Assembly (NCBI GenBank): GCA_028622995.1
Contig: JAJQJQ010000005.1
Span: 930,001-994,000, forward strand
Direction: 5' to 3'
Source: Panagrolaimus kolymaensis
Taxonomy: Eukaryota > Nematoda > Chromadorea > Rhabditida > Panagrolaimidae
DNA: 64,000 nucleotides
Shown here piece by piece: positions 9,886 through 22,866 of this stretch. The notes under the pieces are model-generated. The model did not search any database, was not told the DNA's origin, and saw only the letters and a program-made list of their open reading frames with translations. The translations under genes were made by a program, and so were the position numbers. Each line of letters opens with the position of its first letter. Positions within the stretch are counted from its first letter, which is position 1.

Positions 9886-11708
9886 TTTTGGATTTGATCT
9901 AAAACTCAAGAAATTTTATAAAAAGTTTGTCAGCTTTCAATATATTTTCACGAAAAACCAAAAAAGGACAACTTTAAAGAACTTCAAAAAAACAGATCAG
10001 TTTTTATACCAAAAATTTTTTTTCGTTCCTCAAAAAAATAAATTTGAAACAAATATTTACAATAAACATTTTTATAAACAAAGCTGTCGAAGAAAAAAAA
10101 GAAGATTGGGGAAAATGAGTTTTCAATTTCACACAATTTATTTTAGTTGTTTGAAAAAAAGTTGTTGTTGATTGGTATTATTATTGGCCATATTATTTTT
10201 TTTATTATAGAAGGATAAAATTGTCGAAGAATCGAAACAAACAAAACAAACACCCGCCTTTTTTTATTTTATTATTTTTTTCATCGATGTTTTTTGCTCT
10301 TTTATATTTTTTATTTTTTGGTGTTTGCGAGAGATAATCGCTTTTTTTTTTGTTTATATCCTCCTCTTTCATCGCATATTCGATTTTTCCTCTTTCTCTC
10401 TTTCTTGCCCGCTCAAAAAAATAAAATAAAAATAAAATAGAGGAGGCAACGAATCGAATTGAGTCATCAAAAAAAAAGAGTACATAAAATCAAATTAATG
10501 AAATACAAAAATTATAAAAAAATAAAGAGAGATTCATCATGTCAAATACAAATATACGTGGGAGGAGGTCATCCCCATCAAATCATCGGATGTGGACTAA
10601 CAACTGTATGATTCACTCATATCGGAAGATTAAAAGCTCCCAAAAATTTCGGCAGAAGTTTTTATGAAACATTTAATTACTTTTCTTGGTTCCTCAATTT
10701 TTAATCTTTTAATTTTGTAATCTCAAGTTTCCCATTAAAAAACAAAAATGAATCACCAAATAAATAAATAAAAATAATTTGGAAACTTCTTCATGTTTTT
10801 TGATTCCTTTGCTTTTTTTGTAGCTTTGTTTATACAAAAATGAATAAACAAATAAGGGTAATCCCCAACAAAATATTTCGTCAAATTTTTAATATTATTA
10901 AAAAAACTCACAAACAATTGAAATAACAAAATTAACAATCCTTTTTAATATTTTTTAGATGCTTGTTCGCTAAAAATAAAATTTATCAAACGATAATTAA
11001 GAAAAAAATAAAGAAAAAGCAACAACAAAAAATTCATTTTTCACCAAAAAATCATTTACAATAATTTTTACAAAAAAAGTCTTTACTTTTGTTTTAATTT
11101 GAAGATATTGGTGTCGCCAACTGATGTGGCGCGATCACTCGGTTTCTGAATTCCGATGATGTATCCATTTCATAACTCGTTAGCGTCCAACAGTTCTATT
11201 AGGCGTGTAAATAAATTCCGGAATGTCCATTAGCATTTTTATAATAAATAAAAAAGACAGTTTTGCTTTTTTTTATTTGCTCCATGTTTGCTGTTTTATA
11301 AATCATAAAAAAAGTTTGAACACTTTTACTTACGAAATCAAAACTTCTAAAATGGATTCGTAAATTTTTTTTTTAATTTGATCTAAATTTTTAAAGAAGT
11401 TTTTTTCTATTTTTTCTTTCTCTGTTTTTCATTTTGATTACAGATTTATTTATCAGTCAATTTATGAATGCAAACAAAAGATATTTTCAGACTTTTTTTC
11501 GATTTGCTTTTCTTGATTTTTTTGTGGGTTTTAAAAACTTTGAATTACAAATATTAAATTAAAGTTTATTTTTACATATTATTTTTTTGGTTTAAAAAAA
11601 AATACAAACAAACAAAAAATAAAAATACAGTAGTAATTATTATTTATTTATGGTGGCGGCAAGGTTTCTTAAAAAAATAAAAAAAGAATGGATGGCAAGT
11701 TTTTATTT
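9886..11708. other. Intergenic DNA, AT-rich with one less AT-rich patch
   Basis: No exon or RNA gene that I can support. The segment at 11105-11220 (around GTGGCGCGATCACTCGG) is noticeably less AT-rich than its surroundings and might be a small RNA or regulatory element, but I found no cloverleaf, snoRNA box pair or open frame with support. Pyrimidine-rich stretches occur at 10360-10410. Confidence 0.5.
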
Positions 11709-12308
11709 TTAATGAATGCAATCACGAGCTTCACCAGGGAATTGACCAGCTAATTCAATGACACCGGCATCGTAAACTTTCTTAGCAGAATTTCCAGAGG
11801 TGATATAATTTTTTGGAATGGTGATGGATACTTTACGTTGGCAGGGTTTAATTCCATCATTGCAATCATGATAGATATTGAATTTGGGAGTGACTCGAGA
11901 AATTTCATGCCCGGTTCCGGTGATTTCAAATGAACCTTGAGCATCACTGCGACCAGAAGCAAGTTTATCATCAAATGTGAAGGCTGAAATTTTAGCCATT
12001 ATAGGTGATATGCCAATCATAACTAATAATCAAATTAGCATATCTGTTGATAGTCAAGAGAAAACCTCAGTGATAATCCAAGGGATAATAAAACTTTTGT
12101 CGTTGGAATATTTTTAGGTTATTGAATAGTTTAAAAAAAACTTACTATCATGATCATAAAGTTTAACAAGGACTCGACCAGCGGGTTTTCCATTGCATTT
12201 TAAAGTTCCTCGAACTCCAATAGTTTGTTGAGGTCGACCTTTAATGATTTCTTTGGCGGTGCCAAGAGCGATGATAGCAACACAGCAAATGATGAAAAGC
12301 TTATTCAT
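11709..12308 (-). CDS. Transthyretin-like (TTL) family secreted protein C
   Basis: Two exons, 12308-12146 and 11983-11709, give 145 residues. The signal peptide MNKLFIICCVAIIALGTA is followed by TIGVRGTLKCNGKPAGR, VKLYDHDT, the SGRSDAQGSFEITG block, HEISRVTPKFNIYHDC and the end EARDCIH. The intron that splits the other three local TTL genes after DWM is absent here: the sequence runs straight through CNDGIKPCQRKVSITIP. So this copy has lost that intron or diverged before it was gained. It is also the most divergent of the four proteins. An open frame extends upstream of the chosen Met but is low-complexity and was not used. Confidence 0.88.
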
Positions 12309-14402
12309 TTTAATTTTTGGAATCTGAAATTGATGGTCTTTAAAAAAGTTTAAGTCCAATAAGATTAAAAAGACTAAATCCTCCGCGATTCTCGAATGTG
12401 TTAAAAATATCAAAACATTGGATCCATTAAATACTCCCATTTTTTTGGACTCAAGTTTTAAAGTCCAAATCCAAAAAGAAAGAAAAAACAATCTGTTTTG
12501 AGAGATCGACAAACAACAAATAAATTTATATATCTCTCTCTCATCCTCTTTGTCAAGGACAACAACAACGACCACGACGACGACGATGAAGACCAAAGTC
12601 TTTTTTTTTTCGTACATCCAATAACGAAAAACAGTTGTTTGTTGTTGGTTGCTACTTTCCCCAATGATTTATCTTTTCACATCCCCTCGAGCTACGTGCG
12701 TGCGTCGATTCGATTTGATTTGATTCGACCAAAGAAGAAAAAAAGAGTGAAGATATTTATTTATTTTTTTATTTTGTTGTTTGTTCTTTTATGAGAAAGG
12801 AAAAAAAGAAGAAAGATAATCAACAAACACATTTGTTTATCTCTCCTTTAATCGTCCAACAACACATTTGCTGTTTTTTTATTTCTATTCCCTGAGGGAA
12901 CCAAAAAAAGAAGCAAGCGATCGCGTAACAAACAAACAAAAAATAAACCAAAAAAATAATGAATCCAAGCTCTCGAGTTTCAAGCAATATTATTGCTTCC
13001 TCAAAATCTCCCACCATTTAAAAAAACATAAATAAAAATAAAACTTAAACGAGTGATTTTTTTGGATGTTTTTTTATAGGCCAAAAAATAAAAACAGCGA
13101 TTTGGTTTTGGCTGATCAAAGGTCGATCAAATAAGTCATCAACATCATTATTTATTCAAATCGGAAACAGCTATACTATTTCCCATTTTTTTCTTATCAT
13201 CATCGTTTTAATTTTATTTATTTTTTTTATAAACAATCTTCTAAAGTTTGTTTTCATTTTGGTGTGATGGCGGCAATGGCCCCATCAATGTGTATCTCTT
13301 TTTATGATAAAAAAAAAGATACTTTTTCCATCCCCGCCTTTTTTAATTTTTATTTTTAATAAGGGAAATGGATGATTCAGCCTTGAGCTTAGAGAAAAGT
13401 ACAAACATTTTTTTTATTTTTGTGATCGAAATAAAAAAAATGTCACGAAATTGGATAATGATTTTTTTTGAAATATACATACCAATTTTTAACTTCCGGT
13501 GGAATATGACACATTCACTGTGTGTTTTTCTTTTAAAAAAAATTGTTTTTTTGTTTCAACAATAAAAATAAATAATGGCGGATAACCAAAAAAAGAAAGA
13601 AAGAAAGAAAAAACAATGGAAAAATAATATAAGGTAATTATTTGTATGTAGTTTAGAGAGACAAAAGCATTGTCATTTTATTTTCTTGTTTTTGTAATAA
13701 CCATTGTTTTTGAAAAAAAAATATTTAGCGATGATGAATAACAACAAAACATAAACATAAAAAATATGAGGTAATTAGTGTTTTTGGCTGCGTTGCTGCT
13801 CTACAAAAGAATCGAATCCATTGGCAACCTTTGTAAAAAATTATTAAAGAAATTTTATAAAAACTGTTACTAACTAATAATGTTTTATGACTTCACAAAA
13901 TTATGAAGAAAAAAAATATTCAGAAAAAATAATGATAGCCTCGTGAAGGAAAAAAATTCAATCATGTTAAATAAAAAGTAAAAACGTAGAGTTGAAATTC
14001 CATTTTATCAATAATAAATTTATTAAAATCTGTAAGCATAAAATTAAAAAATTTTGGCACTTTTCGTCGCATATTTTATATCCACGACTTTTTCTTTAGT
14101 TTTTTCTCCAACTTTTTTATGTTAAAAATTTTTGGAATCAGTTTTGAAGCTAATTTTGATTTTTAGATCTTTTTCTAAGAAATCTTTGATTCAAAGTGTA
14201 AAAATTACTTAATTACGTTTTATTTATATAATTATTATTGCAAAAAGACAAATCATAAGTAAACAGCAACGAGAGAGAAAGAAAAATATATTACAAAAAA
14301 AAAGTTTTAACAAAATAACAAAAAATGGCAGAAGATGATTTTTATTTTTTTTATATACATAAACGCGAAAAAGAAAGGGGCGGTTGATTAAAAGGGTTTT
14401 TT
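12309..14402. other. Intergenic DNA with purine/pyrimidine-rich tracts
   Basis: Contains the promoter region of TTL C and long poly-A/poly-T tracts, a GACGACGAC run near 12575, and many AATAAATAAA-like repeats. No gene or RNA supported; open frames here are low complexity. Confidence 0.5.
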
Positions 14403-14954
14403 TTATTTATGTAAGCAATCACGAGATTCACCAGCAAATTTGCCAGCTAATTCAAGGGTTCCTGCATCATAAATTCTTCTAGCAACATTGGAACGAGTGA
14501 TATAATCTTTAGGAACGTAAATGGAAACTTTACGTTGGCATGGCTAAATTTTTTTTAGTTTTGGGAGTTTAAAAAAATGGAAAGCTAGTTAGTGGCTTAC
14601 CATCCAATCATCACAATCATGATAAATGTTAAATTTGGGTGTAATTCTTGAAATTTCATGAGCAGTTCCAGAAATTTCAAAGAAGCCTTGAGAATCAGTG
14701 CGACCCGAAGCAATTTTGTCATCGAGGGTGAAGGCTAAAAATTAAATCAACCGTAATCTTGATTTTTGCGCAATAGAAAAAAAAATCTTACTATCATGAT
14801 CATAAAGTTTTACAAGGACATTGGATGCAGGTCTGCCATTACATTTAAGCATTCCACGAACACCAATGCTTTGATCAGGTCGTAAACCAAGATATTCTGC
14901 AGCTTGAATACAACTGAATGCAATAAGGAAAAGGGAAATACAAAGCTTCATCAT
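14403..14954 (-). CDS. Transthyretin-like (TTL) family secreted protein D
   Basis: Three exons, 14954-14792, 14734-14601 and 14543-14403, give 145 residues. It starts MMKLCISLFLIAFSCIQA (signal peptide), then SIGVRGMLKCNGRPASN, VKLYDHDT, SGRTDSQGFFEISG, a NIYHDCDDW block, RKVSIYVPKDYITRS, and ends CLHK. Exon-intron structure equals TTL A. From about 14670 to 14845 (exon 2, intron 1 and the end of exon 1) it is nearly identical to TTL A even inside the intron, while the rest of exon 1 is clearly diverged. Function is as for other TTLs: secreted, ligand unknown. Confidence 0.9.
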
Positions 14955-17155
14955 TTTTAATATTTTTGAATGAATGGGTCTAAAAAAATTAAATTTTAAT
15001 ATAGCAATTTTCAACGGAAGCTAAAATTATTTATTTATCACGAAATACTTTTCAAAAATTAATAGTAATTTTTCGAAGGCAAACGTTTAGATAAAATTTA
15101 AAAACTTCGGGGCTTAAAATTAATGGACAAACAAGAAAATAATTTACTGTACTATAATCAAAAATATTTATATCAATAAAAAAAGCGAGCTGGTCTAATT
15201 TTTCTTATCAAAAAAAATTCTAATAATAATATTTATATCAAACTTTTTTATTTGATTTATGTGGGATGGAGGAAACCCGTGCAAACCGGAACCATAAAAA
15301 CATTTTAACATTTTTCCCAAAACAAAATTATAAACTAAACAAATAAAAACTTTTATTTTTGGAAGATGAAGTGTCTCTTCTCTTTCCGACCGTCAGATAA
15401 GGATGTTTTTTTTTGAAAATAAACAAAACAATTTTTCAAATAATTTTTTTTTGATTTATCTATCAAAAACAAAAATAAAAAAAAACAACACCCATTGAGA
15501 CGGCCTTCTCCTTCATCTTCTTTTTCAATTTTTGTTTTTCACCGAAAACTTTTTTATTTATATAATTGCAAAGTCACCCCAAAAAGAAAAAAGAAGAAAA
15601 AAACAAGCCTTCCCCCATTTCGAAGTATTTTTTTTTTCTCTATGTTCTTTGCTCTCTTTCAAAAAAAAGGTGGCTGCAATTATCTCTCACTCAAAATCAC
15701 CAATACTTCGATGATGACTGAGGCAGCAGCGGCTATGTTTATGTGAGTTAGTTGTTGATGGTTCACGTGAGCGCTTCCATCCAAAAAAATTTGATGAAAT
15801 TTCAAACAAAAATTTAAATCCACTGACTACCGATCAAATAAGACACAAAAAAAAATTGAACGGTGAATCATGAATATTTATGAGGAGCAAAAAAATTTTG
15901 ATGGAGAAAGAAAGATTAAAGTGCAGAATGAAATTTGAAACATTTTTAAACAAAAGTTTTTTAATCTCCTCTCATACATAAACTTTTTTTTAACAAACTA
16001 AGAAACAAGAAATATACGCTTTTTATTTTTAAAAAATGTTTGATCAAAAAATGAGTCATTCATTTTCGAAAGCTTTTTTAAATTTATTTATGGAAACATT
16101 TTATTTATTTATTATTTTTTTAAGCGGAAGCAAATATTTGAACTTCTCCTTTTCATTTAAATTTATTTATATTCAAATCAAATAAAAATAAAGTTCATAA
16201 AAAAAGAGTACAAAATTTTTATGCAAGGTACATAGCAAAAAAAGGTAAAGAAAAATGGTGTGATTCATCCCTTAAAAGAGACCAAAAATAAATAAATATA
16301 AAGTGGCCTACGTGAGTGATTAAGAAAAATAAAAGTAAACAATAAAAAAATGAATGATTTTTTTTCATAAACGGGTTTTTTTCTGAGAAATAAAAGAGTT
16401 TAATGACGTCTCAAAAAAATAAATAAACAAATGATATCATCGATAATTAGGTATGAATAAGTTTCCCAAATCATCAACTCCATTTTCGAAGGAGCAATAT
16501 CTCATATTTTTTTAATACAAAAAAAGTAACTATTTTCTGACCACAAAAACATAATTAAATGTCCACCCAAGGGTCTTCTTTAAAAAAAATAATGACCTGA
16601 ATATATTTAATTTAACCAAGAACAACTATTGATTAATATTTCCTCTCAAGCAAGCTAAAAACAAAGCAATAAGCGATCAGAAAAACAAAATAATTGATTT
16701 GGCAAGAAAAAGGTCAAATTTTTAAAGCATTTTTTCCCAATAAATACTCAAAAAACCAAGGTCAACTAAATATTCTAACTTTTTTTCTAGCTTCTCCTGC
16801 CATTTTTATTAGTCAAGAAATTTTTTAAAATATTTTATTCGGCAAATATGGAAATTTCTGAAACAACCAAAGTATTGAAAAAATTAAACTTCTTTCAAAG
16901 CAGCGACAAAGAAACTAATACTTTTGATTTTCCATCTTTGCCATATGTTTGTCAACGACCTCTTATTTTTGATTTCTTCGAATAATACCAATTTCCAAGT
17001 AATTGGACACAAGCCTATGCACCACACAAGTCAGAAAAACAAAAGAAAATACAAAAACGATTGTTTAAAAAAATATTTATTATTAGAAACTCATTTGAAT
17101 ATTAATATTATTACATACAAATACAAAAACGAAAAAATACAAATTCAATCTCAAA
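14955..17155. other. Intergenic DNA
   Basis: About 2.2 kb, very AT-rich with many poly-A and poly-T runs. Open frames at 15495-15746 and elsewhere are low-complexity and have no splice partners. I see no gene, RNA or repeat to annotate. Confidence 0.5.
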
Positions 17156-19303
17156 TTATTTTCGCTTCTTATTCTTTTTGGAAGATTTTTCAATGATGAC
17201 AACTTTTCTTTCAGTTGCGGCTGCTTCTTTTGATTGACCATTTGATTTTGAATTTGAAAGCTTTTCTTCGGAATTGTTTGGAGTTGAATTTGTATTAACG
17301 TGTTTGACATCGTAGAAACAATCAGAATTCATTACAGCTGCAGCTTCAATTGCATTGGCTGGATAACCAAAAGCGTTTCGTTCTTCGATGGATGAGTTAC
17401 GCTTCCAAAATGGCAATTCACGACTAAAAATGGAAAACAAAATTAATAATAGTAATAATAAAACAGATAAACATACCGAAATATTGCAAGAGCATGACGT
17501 CGAATTTCATCAGGATGGTTGAGACAGAAACCAACAACGAGCAACAAAGCCATAGAATATTTCTGAAGATGTTCTTCGTCGACAGGAATGGAATGGCCAA
17601 ACTCGAGTGCAAAACATGTGAATCGGATGTATTCAGGAGTTTCAGGTTGTTGAATGAATGTTCGAGTTGTTTTTGACAATTTCATTGCTCTACCATCTTC
17701 GTTAAATTTGAGACCATGTTCTTTTAGTTGTTCGATTGCTTTTCCTCTGAAAAAAAAAGAAGAGATAAAGTTGTTATTGAACCAAAAAATAAACATACAC
17801 AAGTTGATTGATGGTGATAAAGATGTCACCGACGTAGTTACAAAGGAGCGAGATTTCAAGGCTGAGAAGCTTCTTCTTTGGATTAGGTTTGTAATCCCTA
17901 AAAAATAATGATGACTATAATCTTGTAAAAAACAAAATTTACTTTGCCAATGATTCAGCCATTTTCTTTCCAATCAAGCCACTTCTTGCCATGGATTTGT
18001 AATGAGCTTCGTACGCCGTATTCTTGTTTAGGGATCTTTGAGATTCAACACTATCCTTGAATCGACCACGCATTCTGCTACCAGAACTTCCAGATGTTGT
18101 TCTAAAAGGATGTACCCATCGATTCTGTTGTCGTTGTTGTTTGAGTTTTTTTGGAGCTTCATGTTCGATGATAGGTTCTTTAGACTCTGTAATAACAGGA
18201 GCAGGTGGAAAAGGCGGTGGAGGTTCTTCTGTGGCATCAGTGGTTTCCTTCTTTGGCTTTGATTCAGTTGGTTTGATTTCCTCTTGAACTTTCTTTGGAT
18301 TTACGTTTGCAGCTTTAGCTTGATGAGCAACGAACTTCTTAGTTTCTTCCACTTTTGGAGGTTGTTTCACTTCTTTCTTTTCATGTTCAACTTTTGCCAC
18401 TTCTTTGACTTCATGAGGAGTTTCTTCTTTGACAGACTTAATGATGACCACTTCTTTCAAATATTGATTCACAGCTTGCTTCTTCTTCTTTTTTGCTCTT
18501 TTCTTGTAGCATACGACAGTACTAAAATGGTTGATGTTATTAGATGCATATATAAAGAAAACATACACAACGATGATAATGATGGTGATGACCACAACAG
18601 CAACAACGATGCAGACAATCAGAATAGTCGATCCATTGAAAGTTGAAGCTTCAGTTGACGATGAGAGATTGGAAGTTGAAGACGACGTTGTTGTTGTTGA
18701 AGGAATAGATGGAACAAAGATCTTTGCATTGAGGATTATAATTGGACATGATTCAGAAACTTCACGAACATCGATTGTTACGACTTTATCTTTATCAAAA
18801 GCAGGTTCACAGCTAGCAACACCTTGATTTTCACAAAATGATGCATAACGACGATTCATTCGAATGTGAGGACATGGTTTAATATCATCTTTGAGTTCAT
18901 TGAGATCTCCTGTAAATATTACATTATCATGATGAGCTTCAATTTGAAATCCACAAATGTTTGATTGAGATTGACAAAGTTTTCCAGCTCGTTTACTATA
19001 TCCTGAAGTCGAAGAATTGTAGCAAAACAAAGTCCTGAAAAATAATATAAAAGATACAAAAATAAAAATTTAAAATACATACTTTCCCATGCAATGCTTT
19101 AAATCAACAATATGAATATCCAAATGACCATTTGCAAGAACCAATTGAACAATTCCAGGAGACATAAGCTTCACATCATTTCCAATTTCTTCCACATAAG
19201 GATTATCAACCATGAGTTCATTTGAATCATCCAATGAGAGAACAGCTTGAGAATTTACTACGATGAAGAAGAGAAAAACCAAGAACGATGTAGAAATACA
19301 CAT
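17156..19303 (-). CDS. Single-pass type I membrane protein with long basic cytoplasmic region
   Basis: Six exons (19303-19083, 19034-18567, 18521-17943, 17897-17799, 17746-17477, 17423-17156) give 634 residues. The signal peptide is MCISTSFLVFLFFIVVNSQA. A short cysteine-containing ectodomain of roughly 190 residues follows, then a Ser/Thr-rich stalk (TTTTSSSTSNLSSS) and a transmembrane segment rich in V and I that is interrupted by a 45-nt intron. Because 45 is a multiple of three, retention of this intron would only insert 15 residues. The cytoplasmic side begins KKRAKKKKK, continues as Lys/Glu/Pro-rich sequence with a PPPPFPPAP stretch, and ends in a more globular region (for example CFALEFGHSIPVDEEHLQKY) and a Lys-rich tail. 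I do not recognise the family. The architecture resembles the genes at 32921 and 58882. Confidence 0.8.
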
Positions 19304-19829
19304 TTTTGCTTTCTTTCGATGAACGACGACTGATTGCAAAATTTCAAAAAATTGAAAATGAATGAATTTGAGCTTTTATATTTATTCATAGTAAATTTTG
19401 AAGCAACTATGAATAATGCAAAAAAATGAATCAAAATTTGAATAAATAAAATGAAAATGAAACTTTTTTAGAGAACGAAAAAAATGAATGTTAGCGAATT
19501 TTTCCCGCCATTTTTTTTCAACGTGCATCGGAATCCAATGTTATCTTTTTTCTTGATTGCTGTATAATTTTTTCTTTAATTTCGCTAATAGCCTAAATTT
19601 TTTGTAAAGATCTTTGCCAAACTTTCGTTCAATTTTTCGAATTTTATCAATCAAGCTTTTCGATTTTTTAAGAAACTCATGAATTATATCATTTTTGTGA
19701 TTAAAGCAAAATATTTATTGGTAGCAATAATAATTATTTATGTTACATAAAAACCACCACTTTAGATAAATTATATCATAATATGTTTATGTACATACAT
19801 ACAAACTTTCAAAAAATTATAAACATTTA
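19304..19829. other. Intergenic DNA between membrane-protein gene and P450 gene
   Basis: Promoter side of the membrane-protein gene and 3' side of the P450 gene. AT-rich; nothing further to annotate. Confidence 0.5.
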
Positions 19830-22362
19830 TTATCGTGGAATTACTTTTAAATGCACTCCATTAAGAGGTCGTAATAAAATGATGTTGATTCTCATTGGTA
19901 ATGGATCCTAAAAAAAGTTATGTAACATTTATTTTTATTTTTGTTGGGTTAATCAAAGCCATGAGAAAGAGAGAGAGAGATATTCATCGAATCGAATGAA
20001 TGTGTCTTTATTATTATTTACATCTCTTTTTTTTTAATTCGAAAACTTGATTACCTCAGAATCTTGATGCATTTCAAGTTTAAAATTTTTTAATAATTCA
20101 ACCAAAGTAAATTTATATTCCATTTCCGCAAATCTCATTCCCACACAATTTCTTGGGCCTATTCCAAATGGAATCCACGATAATGGATCATAATATTTTC
20201 CATCGGTAAATCGTTCGGGATCAAATTTTTCTGGTTCAGGCCAAAGTTTTTCATCCCAATGAATATGGTGGACGTTAGTGCCTAGAATTCGAAGTGATAG
20301 GTTTATTTAATATAAAAACAAACAAAAAAATTTGACGAAAATTGTAACACGGGAAATTTTGGGAAATATGACAACAACCCTACCTAGATGAACGCCCGGT
20401 ATAAATTTATATCCTTTTATTTGAGTTTCTTTCACGCATGTTCTCATAGTAAATATTGGAACTGGTGGGCGAATTCGAAGACATTCATGAAACACTGCAT
20501 CCAGATATGGAAGTTTCATAACTGTATCATAATCAGTAATTTTATTTTTAATTTCTATAAATAATTTTTCTTGGACTTCTGGATGCTTTGCTAAATACCA
20601 AGCTGAAAAGGCTAAAGCTGTGCTCGTGGTTTCATATCCAGCTAAAAGGAAGCCATAACAATTTGAAACAATTGTGTCAATATGCATTGGAGGTTTCTAA
20701 AAAAAAAATCAATACAACCCAAAATTGAAAAACACCCAAATAAAATTTACTTACATTTTCTCGTTGCTGACGAATTTTATCTTGCTCTAATAAAAGTTGA
20801 ATTAAATCAATACTTTTAAATTCATCCATTTTTTCTTTTCGATATTCTACAACTTTCTTCAAATTATTTGCAATGGTAAGTTGATAACTTTGAAGAACCG
20901 AGAAAAAACGCATCAAAGGAGCAAATGATGGAAACACAGCTTAAAAAATTTTTTAGTTAGTCGGGTCTAAAATATTTTTTTTTGAAAGCAGCTAACTCAC
21001 TTGAAACTAAAATTCCCCATGATTTTTCTGCTTTAAAATTAGTAAAAAAATTTCGACAATTTATATAAAATTCATCCGTTCTATCATTCAAAGAATCGGG
21101 TTGGATTCCAAATGCAGTTCGACCAATCACATCCAAAGTTAAAGCTTGGAATTCGCTAAAATAAACTAACTTTTTAGTTTTAACACAAAAAAAAACAAAA
21201 AATAAAAAAATGCGTGTTAAAGCTGCTGATTCCAATAAACAAAAATAAAATTTAGTTATTCGACCTTTATTTTGTTGTTGCTTTTTATTTAACTTTCTAA
21301 AGCTAACGATTGACTTACTCAAAAATATCAATCAACCCATTATTGGCTTCACTTTTCCGCTTTAAAACATCCATCAAAGTTAAAACTCTTTCATGCATAA
21401 TTTCATGCATCTGAAAAACCAACCAACAATGATTATATTTTTCTTTCGTCTGCTTTTTTTAGTTAGAAACTTTTTGTTGTTTATTACCATTTTCATTTTT
21501 CCTGTTGTAAAAGTTGGTGAAACAATGGATCGAATTTCTTTCCATCCATATCCATGTGGACCTTTTTGGGATACTTGTAATAAACTTTCACCTAATGGAT
21601 ATCCTTCCGTGAAACTATTGGTCTAAAATTTTTTTGTTAGCTGTTTTATACAAAGAAGAAACATTAAAAAAAGACTAACATCTCGATCAACAAAATTAGA
21701 AAATTGTTTAATAAATATTTCTTTAATTACTTCTAAATCAGTGGTTTGAATAGTTAGATGATCACCAAAAAATAATCTAAAAAGTAGTTAATAAATTTGG
21801 GTGAAGGATTATTACGGTAGCTCTTTCGAAACATACGCATAAGTGCTACCATAAATTTTATTCCATTTATGCAGAAAGAATGGAGTGGCAGTTGGACCTT
21901 CCTATAAATTTATTTTTTACCATTTTTCATAATCTTTAAAAGCTGGAATTTTGGAAAAAGCAAATTTTAGAGATTTAAAAAAAGTTTTTTGGGTATCAAA
22001 AAGACAAAAATTAAAAACGCGAAAACTTTCGAAATTGATGGATGAAAACAAAAAATCATAAATCGACAGACATGGTCAAGACGTTTCTCAAAAAAAAAAA
22101 AACTCACAATAAAAGCTTGTTTAACCAAATCATATAAATGTCCAACAAAAAATTGTGGTATTCCCACTGGAGGTCCATCAAATTCTAATTTTTGTCTTAA
22201 TCGAATTAATTGAATTCTTTGACTAAAATAAAAATTACTATCGTAGTCTCATTTTTTAGAAACTTTTTAATCAATCACCAAAAACAAAAGGCTTACTTAC
22301 ATAATCCAATAAACAAATACAGAAATTATAATTACAGCAAAGGAGATTAAAATTAAACCCAT
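19830..22362 (-). CDS. Cytochrome P450, complete (clan 3, CYP13/CYP25-like)
   Basis: Eleven exons starting 22362 and ending 19830 encode about 508 residues. The N-terminal hydrophobic anchor ([19 protein letters not shown]) fits an endoplasmic-reticulum microsomal P450. Landmarks in order are: [17 protein letters not shown] near the start; the C-helix region [13 protein letters not shown]; the I-helix oxygen-activation motif LLAGYETTS; the ExxR pair in ECLRIRPP; a PERF region ([14 protein letters not shown]); and the haem-binding loop [15 protein letters not shown] with the Cys ligand. All key residues are present, so it should be catalytically competent, oxidising small lipophilic substrates with electrons from P450 reductase. 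The subfamily is a guess from the overall look of the C-terminal half. Introns are short, with one GTGAG donor. Confidence 0.92.
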
Positions 22363-22866
22363 TTTTAATTCAGCGAAGAAAAAAACTATCAAATTCTGAT
22401 AACAGCAAAATTAAGACAAGAAGAAAAAAATGTTTCCTTTTTTTTTGCTTTTTATTTGCAAAAATTTATTAGAGTTTATGTTTAGTTGTCGTTATTCATT
22501 CATCGCCACCTTCAAATTTGGAAACTTCTTTAAATCGATACTATAAAAACATAGCATTGGTAGTAATAAAAACTAGAGTCTATTTTTCAAATGGTGATCA
22601 TTGCTTTGATTGGTGATTTTTTTTCATTCAAAACTATACTAAAGTTTAATTGCGATATGTGAAGTGGAAGATTAGATACAAACATATCACGAACATAGCT
22701 GCAAACAAACAAAAAAAATAATAAACAACTAAAAAAGAAGAAAATGAGTAATCACACAGAATATTTCAAAAGACATAAAACACATCAAATTTAAGTATAA
22801 GTTTATTGCAATCAATGACAAAATTAGATACATACAATAAATTAGTTATTACATACAGAAATATCC
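22363..22866. other. Intergenic DNA
   Basis: P450 promoter side and 3' flank of the repeat-exon gene. AT-rich, no feature seen. Confidence 0.5.

Noticed and set aside
10540..10660. Candidate tRNA or snRNA near GGGAGGAGGTCATCCCC
   Set aside because: No B-box, no cloverleaf and no snRNA Sm site could be placed.
12114..12617. Long N-terminal extension upstream of TTL C
   Set aside because: The signal peptide at 12308 fits the family exactly; the extension is low-complexity and Val/Lys-rich.
18038..18287. Plus-strand open frames over the 17156-19303 gene
   Set aside because: They are shadows of the Lys/Glu/Pro-rich coding exon on the minus strand.
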